A stretch of 64,000 nucleotides of DNA from Brevibacillus brevis (GTDB lineage Bacteria > Bacillota > Bacilli > Brevibacillales > Brevibacillaceae): contig NZ_LR134338.1 of NCBI RefSeq assembly GCF_900637055.1, forward strand, positions 487,001-551,000. The letters are read 5' to 3'. Position 1 is the stretch's first letter. Every line of letters begins with the position of its first letter. Position numbers and translations under genes: made by a program. Below, piece by piece: positions 42,901 to 51,900 of the stretch. Below the pieces are notes generated by a model, which did not search any database, was not told the origin of the DNA, and saw nothing but the letters and a program-made list of their open reading frames with translations.

Positions 42901-44946
42901 AGCATCGATAACGGAGCCGAATTTGCGAAAACAGAAGACGTTATGCTGCAACTCACTGCGTCAGGAAATATAGACGACATCGAAATGGCGATCTCTAACG
43001 CCGATGACAATTCGGGAACCTGGGAGCGGTTCGCAGCCTCAAAAGCATGGAAGCTGGCGGATGGCAGTACAAACGGAACCAAAGCGGTATATGTCAAGCT
43101 GCGGGACAAAGCGGGGAACGTCACTAAGCTAAGCGATACAATTGAGCTGGATGTGGTGGCGCCGACTGGATCGATCACGATCAATAACGGAGACAACTCC
43201 ACCAAGTCTCGTCATGTTACGCTCGCCATCACAGCGAACGACAGTACGAGCGATGTACAAATCCGCTTCGCAAATGGTGACAACGACTGGAGCGATTGGG
43301 AGGCAGCAACTGCAACCAAAGCATGGCAGTTGAACTCCGGTGATGGAACCAAGACCGTCGAGATGCAGATCACGGACAGGGCAGGGCACGTCACAACCGT
43401 TTCCGATACGATCGAGATGGATGCAGATGCGCCAGTTGTCACAGGAGTCGAGGACAAAGGCATTTACAAAGATGACGTGACAATCACCTTCAACGAAGGA
43501 ACCGCGACGTTGAATAGTGCTCCGTTTGCAAGTGGCGACCAGGTAACCAGTGAAGGCAAGCATGAGCTGCGGGTCGTAGATGCTTCCGGAAACGAAACCA
43601 AGATCACGTTTACCTTGGATAAGACAGCGCCAACGGGAACGTTCGTCATTAACAATGATGATCGTCTAACCTATTCCACCAGCGTGAGACTGCATGTTAC
43701 TGCCACGGACAATTTGGGAGATGTAGAGATGCGCATCTCCAATGACCAAGGCAAGTGGAGCAGCTGGGAAAAAGTGACGGGAACAGTACCGTGGAACCTG
43801 CCTTATGGCAATGGGATGAAAAAAGTTCTGATTCAGCTTCGCGACCAGGCAGGAAACACCGTCGAACTGGATGATTCCATTGAGCTATATGTGCCAAATG
43901 TGCCGAATCCACCAACAAGAGAGCCGGTCACCGGAGTTGAGTTGGAGGATGAGGAGTTAACGCTGCGTGTTGGCGAAACAGAAAGCCTTCGTGCCACTGT
44001 AAAACCAGCGAATGCCACCAACAAACGAGTCAAGTGGGAGAGCAGCGACTCTGAGATCGTCGAGGTAGATGAGGAAGGCAAGATCAAGGCAGTAGCTCCT
44101 GGGACGGCGACGATCACAGTGACGACCGAGGACGGGAACAAAACGGATTCGGTGGAAATCACCGTTAAGGAAATAGCCACCTTCCAGTTGGAAACAAACG
44201 AGCCGTCCTTCTGGATTAAGCCAAGAGGAACCGCGACCCTACGCCTTTATAAGGTAGAAGGCAAAAAACGCAAAGACATCACGCGAGACAAAAATGTTGA
44301 ATACGACACGGAAAACGGGTTGGTTACCGTCAAGCAGGGCCGCATTACGGCAGGCAAAGAAGAGGGAGAAGACATCGTTACCGTTCGCTATATGGGCGAG
44401 GAGCTGGAGATTCCGGTGACGGTTTCTAAGAAAACCATTCGTTCGTTGACGACTTCCTTCAAGGATTTGGTGCTGGAGATCGATGAGGAGAAGCAGCTAA
44501 CGCTGACAGCCGTCTTCAGTGACAAGAACACCGAAGAGGTGACAGAGGAAGCAACTTGGTCCTCAAGCGACGAAGAGGTCATCGAGGTAACAAAAGAGGG
44601 AAAAGTGACAGCGCTGGCTGAAGGGAAGGCTGTCATTACTGCGAAATATGGCGGTAAAAAAGTAACCAATCGTGTGCTCGTCGTAGAGGAAAAGAAAGTG
44701 AAAGATTTGCGAGTATCGCGCTCTTCGCTGCGCTTGAAGGCAGACAAGACTGGAGAGATCGTCCTGTATGCGGTCTATGAAAAAAGATACGAGGAGATCG
44801 TCACCAAAGATGCCGTATGGACAGTGGAAGATCCTGAGATCGCAACTGTAGAAAATGGTGTTGTAACCGCACTGGAATCTGGTAAAACAACCATTACAGT
44901 GGAATACGGCGGCGAAACGATTACGATTAAGATTACGGTCTGGTAA
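39979..44946 (+). CDS. Large secreted multi-domain surface protein (DNRLRE, cadherin, Ig-like and Big_2 repeats)
   Basis: 1655 residues. The first 32 residues are a Sec signal peptide (LLVFTLLFAIVQPAF core, AxA-like end before AD). Order: a DNRLRE/CBM96-like beta domain (about 35-215), a cadherin-like domain (about 220-313, LATDPDQGDTVTFSI and ITATDSAGNIF), then twelve repeats of two kinds: eight of type A (about 85 residues, e.g. TGTLAINNGATHTNNEDV) and four of type B (about 65 residues, PVVTGV then DVTITFNEG), in the order A A B A B A A B A A B A, and finally four Big_2-like domains (about 1315-1655). No LPXTG, SLH or membrane anchor is seen, so it is secreted or held non-covalently. Likely adhesin or matrix protein. 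Confidence 0.85.
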   Translation: MQRIIARLLVFTLLFAIVQPAFLQEKVNAADLPDVIRVEADKFVDASGAYPEGLNYQGVPNALIVGYARDDAEDYGAANAALRFDLSGVKSERKIESAALKIYVHKAEATGGDMPFIDLWGSFDDNWNDDFTTVLPSYHERIITNEFIPANFTGWKSFDVTSFIKTNIVDKKATFVLRGRQTAPPAPVLYQPQIIFYDKRNLSYASQLEITYAPNTPPTDILLSSNSIPENNPIGAVVGTLLATDPDQGDTVTFSIQNPTVPFTVEGDQLKATEKFDFETKSTYAVPITATDSAGNIFTKVMTIQVTDVNEPPTSATVTINGGAAVTNSSNVTLTMTHDDPDAAKPEYRLTNVQGGPWSEWKSFATPVPWTLTTDEGTKTVFMELRDGTGTVLQAQDSIVLDTTPPAGTIEINNGNVATSSEKVELTIQGSDASGPVELMLSNDNSFTGSWIPVPANNKLEWSLASGDGQKTVYAKFRDNAGNLYYTSDTIVLDKTPPVVTGVANGSFYTADVTPAFDDGTATLNGTPFASGTKVSVEGKYTLIVTDTAGNTTTVTFTLDKTEPTGTLAINNGATHTNNEDVILQIDATDASSKVKMKLSNDKSSWSAPEDVATTKAWKLTNGDGQKTVYLQLIDEAGNTHDLQASITLDTVAPVVTGVENNKLYNQSVTISFNEGKAILNGKPIADGEIVNEDGAYTLIVTDEAGNTTTLPFSIDQTKPSGSLKINGDANYTNTLATTLQIAVTDFSNDLQMRFSHDTSDSANWTSWEALTTTKAWTLSAGDGTKSVYMEVKDKAGNIASFTDEITLDMTNPTGTFEINQGQLYTNTSKVTLSVESADAHGVEMRLSNDNLTWSDWKTAPAKGDVSWELSGVDGTKTVYLELKDSAGNQTALQKQITLDSTGPVVTGVAQDGVYASDVTITFNEGTALLNGNPFTSGSVVSAEGSYELVVTDEAKNNTTIRFALDKTPPVGTLSIDNGAEFAKTEDVMLQLTASGNIDDIEMAISNADDNSGTWERFAASKAWKLADGSTNGTKAVYVKLRDKAGNVTKLSDTIELDVVAPTGSITINNGDNSTKSRHVTLAITANDSTSDVQIRFANGDNDWSDWEAATATKAWQLNSGDGTKTVEMQITDRAGHVTTVSDTIEMDADAPVVTGVEDKGIYKDDVTITFNEGTATLNSAPFASGDQVTSEGKHELRVVDASGNETKITFTLDKTAPTGTFVINNDDRLTYSTSVRLHVTATDNLGDVEMRISNDQGKWSSWEKVTGTVPWNLPYGNGMKKVLIQLRDQAGNTVELDDSIELYVPNVPNPPTREPVTGVELEDEELTLRVGETESLRATVKPANATNKRVKWESSDSEIVEVDEEGKIKAVAPGTATITVTTEDGNKTDSVEITVKEIATFQLETNEPSFWIKPRGTATLRLYKVEGKKRKDITRDKNVEYDTENGLVTVKQGRITAGKEEGEDIVTVRYMGEELEIPVTVSKKTIRSLTTSFKDLVLEIDEEKQLTLTAVFSDKNTEEVTEEATWSSSDEEVIEVTKEGKVTALAEGKAVITAKYGGKKVTNRVLVVEEKKVKDLRVSRSSLRLKADKTGEIVLYAVYEKRYEEIVTKDAVWTVEDPEIATVENGVVTALESGKTTITVEYGGETITIKITVW

Positions 44947-44949
44947 ATG

Positions 44950-44990
44950 AAAAGGGGCTGTTCGATCTGCTGTGGAGGGCAGCCTCTTTT
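44950..44990 (+). terminator. Terminator after the surface-protein gene
   Basis: AAAAGGGGCTG (44950-44960) pairs with CAGCCTCTTTT (44980-44990), allowing one mismatch, three bases after the stop. Confidence 0.75.
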
Positions 44991-45016
44991 CCATTCTGTT
45001 TAAAAGGTGAAGAAAC

Positions 45017-45181
45017 ATGGAAAATGCACTCATTGCTTTTGCAAGTAGCATCTTGATTGGGGCTATTCTATTTGGGATCTTATGGTGGGAAGGCTCGTGG
45101 TTCAGTCTTCGGTTTACGAAGTGGTACTTTGGTATTTTGTTGGCCGTGTCGTTGGGCGTAGGTGTGTATAACTTTTCCTAG
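45017..45181 (+). CDS. Small membrane protein, 54 residues
   Basis: ATG at 45017 after AAAAGGTGA; stop TAG at 45179-45181. Two hydrophobic segments, FASSILIGAILFGILWWEG and WYFGILLAVSLGVGVYNFS, joined by a short loop with an Arg and a Lys, indicate a two-helix membrane hairpin. It starts 27 bases after the terminator of the surface-protein gene. Function unknown; the good ribosome site and intact membrane pattern argue that it is real. Confidence 0.6.
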   Translation: MENALIAFASSILIGAILFGILWWEGSWFSLRFTKWYFGILLAVSLGVGVYNFS

Positions 45182-45253
45182 AAATGTATGAGACATTTTT
45201 CCTTTCTTGGTGTTAGGTAAGCTGTGAATCGAACCTAGCACAAGGGAGAAGAA

Positions 45254-45553
45254 ATGTCTTCTGTTTTTTTATGTGTAAAAATTTTCCAATTACAGTTTCT
45301 GATTGAGCAAAGACGACTCAATATCATCTTATTTGACATAAAATTCAGACATGATATAATATCCTTAAATGGCAAAAGGTTACAATTCATACTTGATATG
45401 GGTAATTCTCTGCGATTCTTTCCTAACCAACTACTTTGCATTTCAACAAGTTTCCCTCCTTTGATAGAGTCAGTAGCTAGTTTAGCAACTCTGATTCAAA
45501 AGAACCATTTCATGATCAAGTACAATGTCCTGCATTGGTTTGATTACACATAA
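45254..45553 (+). CDS. Doubtful 99-residue open reading frame
   Basis: The ATG at 45254 follows AAGGGAGA at four bases, but the translation (rich in Phe, Leu, Ile, with no clear domain or signal) looks like chance coding in A+T-rich spacer, and the opposite strand also has an open frame here. Kept only because it fills an otherwise gene-free stretch. Confidence 0.2.
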   Translation: MSSVFLCVKIFQLQFLIEQRRLNIILFDIKFRHDIISLNGKRLQFILDMGNSLRFFPNQLLCISTSFPPLIESVASLATLIQKNHFMIKYNVLHWFDYT

Positions 45554-45962
45554 CAACATCCTCACTCTACACTCCATCTTCCATCATAGCAATCCAATCA
45601 ACTAGTGTATGAAAGCGCTACTCATTCAACTCCCACATGAAATCTATACTCCCATTTCAACTAAAAAGAAGAGTCACCCTGCGGCGAGATTACAGTCGTG
45701 GGCTAGAATTGTCGATTCATCAAACTGTCATTCTTGGTATTCTTCCAATTGCATACTCCACTAGCGTGTCAGCACTGACAAAGACCGATTATCAGACGCT
45801 GGCCTGATTATTTCATATGCTGTGCGATGAAGCCACTCATTGATTCCTTTGCGGCATTGCTGAGAGGAGGGGAGGTGTCGTGTTGATTAATCAGAACAGG
45901 TGAGGACCTTCGCTCGTTTTGGAGATTCTCATCATTACCAAACGCGAAAAGGGAGGATAACC
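45554..45962. other. Leader region of the NRPS operon
   Basis: About 410 bases ahead of the first synthetase gene. No gene, tRNA, repeat or clear terminator was found. GGGAGG at 45950-45955 is the ribosome site for the first synthetase; a promoter must lie here but no convincing -35/-10 pair stood out. Confidence 0.4.
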
Positions 45963-48900
45963 ATGTCCATGGAAGATCAAATGAACCATTGGCTGTCAGA
46001 ATTAGCTGGAGAAGCTCCATTGCTACAGCTTCCGGTAGATATCTCCAGGCATCACCATACTGGATATGTGGGCGAGACTCAAACGATTGATCTTTCAGAT
46101 ACGGTGAGCAAGCAAGCCATACAGGTGGGGATACAAGAAAAGGCCGATCTGTTTACGGTACTCTTAGCTGCCTATCACAGTTATCTTTACAGGTATACGG
46201 GTCAAAAGGATATTCGGGTTGGTGCGGTGACAGACTCTGCGTTTTGGATAAATCGAGCCATTGTTGATGGAGCTATGAATTTTAAACAGCTACTAACCGA
46301 GGGCAAGGATAAAGCAGAGAAGGGACAGATGTTCGCAAGTCATTCAGCAGCCACGCCATTCTTTCATACCTTAATGAGAGTAAGAAAAGCCGGAAATGTA
46401 GATACGATGGACAAGCTTTCTATCGAGTACGACGAGTCAACTGTAGATTTGCGTGTGGATGTTGAAGAGGCAGACGCTTTGCGCATATCTTTCACCTATA
46501 ATGCCAGGTTGTTTACACAAGATACCATCCGAAGAATGCTTGAAAACTTTTGTAACTGGATCGAACAGGTTGTAACGAATAGGGAAACACCTGTCGATCA
46601 ATTGCGATTGATCACGAAAAGTCAGGAAAGCGAATTGCTGGACGAGTGGTGCAGGAATGACGAGGCTTTTGGGCTTCCGGATACCATTTTGGCTGCCTTT
46701 GATGGCCAAGCTAATCGTCATCCTGAGGCCATCGCACTCGTTTTCCGGCAAGAGGAAGTCACCTACAAGGAATTGGATATACGCTCGAATCAGTTGGCCC
46801 ATCATCTTAGAAAGATAGGTGTTACGAGTGAGACACTCGTTGGCATATGCCTGGAGCGCTCTATTGAAATGATCGTGAGCATCTTGGGCGTGTTGAAAGC
46901 AGGAGGCGCTTACGTCCCGATGGACCCTGCTTATCCTGTTCAAAGACTGCACTATATGATAGAAGATGCAGATTTGCCAATCGTCATCGTGGGTGAAGCA
47001 TCTGTCGCAAGAATACCTGACGGAATAAAAACCGTCAATTTATCTGATGATTCTGAAATAATCTCGAATGAAAGCATGGAAAAGCCTGATAACCAAGTGA
47101 ATGGCAACGATCTGGCCTATGTAATCTATACCTCGGGCTCGACTGGCAATCCGAAAGGGGTCATGATCGAACATCGCTCCATTATGAATTTTCTTCAAAC
47201 ACTGGAGAAGCGTAGTGAACTGACGAATACAGACAGAATCTTGCAGAAAACATCTATTTCTTTTGATGCGTCTGTCTGGGAGCTCTATTGGTGGATGTTG
47301 AAAGGTGCGAGCTTGTACATCCTCCCTAACGGCGAAGAGAAAGACCCTGCCCTGCTAGTAAAAGCAGTGGAGAGGTATAACATTACCCATCTTGAGTTTG
47401 TGCCATCCATGTTAAAAGTAGTCTTGGATTATATCGAGAATGATCGTACGTCTTCTTCCCTATCCTCTCTGAAATATGTCACTGCCGGTGGGGAAGTGCT
47501 TCCACTTCAAGTTGCCCAGAAATTTACGCATCTACTGACGATTCCTTATGGGACAACCTTATATAACACCTATGGTCCAACGGAAACTACCGTCGAGGTT
47601 GCCAGCTACAAATGTATGCCTGAGGATCATCGCTCTTTGATCCCCATTGGAAAGCCAAACTGTCAGACACAATTGTACGTATTCAATGAGCATTTACAAA
47701 TCCAACCCGTTGGAGTGGCTGGCGAGCTCTATATTGGTGGAGCAGGTGTAGCAAGAGGGTATTTAAACCGTCCTGAATTAACCGAAGAGCGCTTTATTAC
47801 CAATCCTTATCATCCAGAATCAGATTCGCGATTGTATCGAACTGGAGATGTGGCTCGGTATGCGGCCGACGGTAATCTGGAGTATCTTGGTCGCAATGAC
47901 AATCAAGTCAAGGTGAGAGGATACCGGATTGAGCTTGAGGAGATTCAAACCATTTTAAGCACTCATCCATCTATTGAGCAAACCATTATAGTGGCCCAAA
48001 AGGATTCCTATGAAAATAACAAGCTTATCGCCTATGTGATAGGGACTGGAAGCATAACGGAATGGCGTGATTATTTGAAGGCTCAGCTTCCAGAGTATAT
48101 GGTTCCAGCGTATTTTGTGAAAATGGATGTTTTCCCGCTTATGCCCAGCGGAAAAATTGATATAAAGTCACTGCCAGAGGCAGGGAATAGCCGACCGCAT
48201 ATTTCAGCGGAATATAAAAAACCGGAAACAGAACTGGAAATACAGCTCTTGGACATTTGGAAAGATTTGTTTGGATATGAGGAGATTGGCGTAGAGGATA
48301 ATTTCTTTGAATTAGGAGGACATTCGCTGTTAGGGACGCAGGTTGTAGCAAGAATCCGTGCAGTCTTCAAGAAAGAACTCCCGTTGTCTACCCTGTTTCA
48401 ATATCCGACAATCCGAAGCATCGTGCCAGTCATCAATGCCGCAGAGGATACATACTCGATGGATGCGTTTCCTGCCATAAGCAGGGCATCGCGAGACAGA
48501 GATTTGCCGCTCTCTTATTCGCAGGAGAGAGTGTGGTTTTTAGAACAGTTAAGCTCCAATAATTTGGCTTACATCTTTCAGGCAACCATGAAAGTGCGAG
48601 GGATGCTAGATATCCCCATTTTGAATCAATGCTTTACCGAGATTGTACGTAGACATGAAATATTTCGAACCGTTTTTCTTGAGAAAAATGGGCGGCCGTA
48701 TCAGGTCATTTATGAACCATTCGATGTGAAATTGCCCGTTATTGATGTTTCTCATGTACCTGAGAGCGATCGTGCACGTGAAGTGCAGAGATTGATTCGA
48801 GCAGAGATCAAGAAGCCGATCGATATTTCGCAGCTGCCATTGGCTAGATGGCTGGTTTACAAGATCTCTGATAGGGAATCGGTCATTCTGTTTGTTGAGC

Positions 48901-51900
48901 ATCATCTGATTCACGATGGATGGTCGTTCCGCAAATTCCTGAAAGAACTTTTTACGCTGTACAGTGCGTATCTGGAGAATAAACCATCTCCACTCGCGGA
49001 ATTGCAGATTCAATTCGCAGATTACTGCGTATGGCAGAACGAGATGTTTAAACGAGGCAAGGAGAATAAGCAGTTAACATACTGGAAGAATTTGTTGAAC
49101 GGAGCCAACGGGATTCTGGAACTGCCAACCGACAGGCCACGTCCGGTCAATCAAACATTTAACGGGAACATGTTCACCCATTTAATACCGGAAGAGTTGT
49201 ATCTTCAATTGCGTGATTACTGCATGAAAACAAACACGACCTTATTCATGGTCATGATGGCTGCCTTTCAGACATTGCTGCATCGGTATTCGAATCAGGA
49301 AGATATTATTGTAGGTTCGGGTATCGCGAATCGGCGCTGGAAAGACACCGAAGACCTGATCGGGATGTTTGTGAACAATATTGTGATTCGGACGCAGTTT
49401 ACCGATCAGATGACGTTTCAGGATGCTTTGCAAGCAGTCAAAATGTCAGCATTGGAAGCCTATGAGAATCAAGAAATTCCATTCGATCAGGTAGTCGATG
49501 AGTTAAAACTGAAACGCGATCAAAGCCGGAACCCTGTATTCCAGGTCATGTTTAGCTTCCAAGACACGAAAGTTACCCATTTACCTGTATCCGATTTGGA
49601 TATTCAACTCACCGAAGGCATTAGCAACGGATCGGCAAAATTTGATATTAACGTGGTAGTGACGAACCACTCTGAGCTCTCCCATTCTCTATTAACGAAG
49701 GAGGAATACGGGAGTATCAGCTTGGATTGGGAATACAATACGGATTTGTATGACGAATCTACCATGCGCCGCATGATTGAGCACTATATCGAATTGCTGA
49801 AAAGTGTTCTTACCCACAGTGACCAAACGCTCCATTCTATGCCAATGTTGACCGTCTCTGAGCAGAATCAAATACTCCAGAAGTGGAATGACACTTCTGT
49901 TGCGTTTGCGGATCAGAAAACCATTCATCAAATTTTTGAGGAGCAAGCTGAACAGACACCAGAGCAAATCGCGGTCATATTTGAAAACGAACAGTGGACG
50001 TATCGGCAAATCAACCATCGTGCCAACTTCCTGGCAAGAAAATTGCGAAACTTGGGAGTGAAACCGGATACATTAGTCGGGTTAATGACGGAACGTTCAC
50101 CTGACATGATGATTGGTATCCTTGGCATTTTAAAAGCTGGTGGGGCTTATATGCCGATGGACACGATGGCACCGAAAGAAAGACTGTCCTATATTCTTCA
50201 GGATAGTGATACGAAAGTAGTCGTCATGCAAGAGAAATTCAGGACATCGATCGATTTCAATGGTCCGGTTCTGTACTTTGGCGAGAATATGCCTGAGCAA
50301 GAAGTAGAATGCGACAATCTTGAACCAGTTGCTTACTCGACAAATTTGGCTTACGTCATCTATACGTCAGGCTCGACGGGAGCACCAAAAGGCGTCATGG
50401 TCGAACATCGCTCTGTCGTCAATCGCATGAACTGGATGGTTCATCGCTATCCTCTGGGCGAACACGACACGATCATGCAAAAAACTCCCTATTGCTTTGA
50501 TGTTTCGGTAACCGAATTAGTTTTATGGTTTTTCACCGGCAGCAAGCTATGTTTTCTCGCTCCTTATGCAGAAAAAGACCCGGAGCTGATTGTAAAAACG
50601 GTCGCCAAACACCAGATTACCTATATTCACTTTGTTCCATCAATGCTCAGCATCTTTTTAGACCATCTGGAAAGCAACGATTGTGCGGATGAAATCAAAA
50701 GCTTGCAGCGTGTGTATACGACTGGGGAGGCTTTGACTGCGGAACAGGTTCAACGCTTTCATCGATTGATTCAGCAGCGGAATCAAACGACTCTCCACAA
50801 TCTGTATGGTCCGACGGAAACGACCATTGAAGTGACCTACTATGATTGTCACGCGGACAGTACGGTCATTCCCATTGGGAAACCGATTGATAATACGCAG
50901 GCTTATATCATCAACAAAGAATGTCACTTGCAGCCCGTTGGCGTAATGGGAGAGTTAGTGATTGGGGGCGTAGGGCTTGCGCGAGGGTATGTAGGAAAGC
51001 CCGAGCTGACAGCAGAGCGTTTTATCCCGAATCCATATGGTCGTTTATCGGAAGAAAAAATGTACAGGACAGGGGATTATGCGCGGTGGATGCCAGACGG
51101 CAATATTGAGTATATGGGCCGGATGGACAACCAAGTGAAAATTCGCGGATATCGAATTGAATTGGGTGAGATCGAAGCGCTCATGAGGAAGCAGCCAGGC
51201 GCTGGGGAAGTCGCTGTGATTGCCCATGAATTTGAGCCGGGAGATAAACGGTTAATCGCCTATTACAGTGGTACCACATCGGTCGAAGAGTATAAGCTCC
51301 TTCTGCAAAAACAGCTGCCACCTTACATGATTCCTTCGTATTTTGTACAGGTGGAGGAAATGCCGCTCACATCAAGTGGCAAATTGGATCGCAAAGCATT
51401 GCCGCTGCCTGACAGCCATACGGTAAGCCATCACTATACAGCTCCTCGCAACACAACAGAGGAATTACTAGCACTCATATGGAGCGATATTTTGCGTATC
51501 GATCAAATTGGCGTATCTGATTCGTTCTTTGATTTGGGAGGCCATTCTCTATTAGCGACGCAGGTCGCCTCGCGCATACGAGAAGTGTTCGGTCAGCATC
51601 TCCCTCTGCGAGATATTTTCCAATGTCCGACCATCGAGAGTCTGGCCAAGCGGATATCCGAATTGCGTCTAGGCGGAAAAGTGGCTCAATTGCCCGCATT
51701 GCATCAAGTGGATAGGACGAAACCGATTCCGCTATCCTTTGGGCAGCAGCGGCTATGGTTTTTTGACCAACTGGAGCCCGGAAGCAACGTCTACAACATT
51801 CCGTATGTCTGGCGTTTAAGCGGTGCTTGGGACGTTAGCGGATTGGAAAAAGGCTTCAACCGATTGATTGAACGTCATGAAATGCTTCGTACGGTATTCG

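Noticed and set aside
40920..43910. CRISPR-like or tandem DNA repeat array
   Set aside because: The repeats are protein-level Ig-like repeats with diverged DNA inside one long coding frame, without constant short repeats and spacers.
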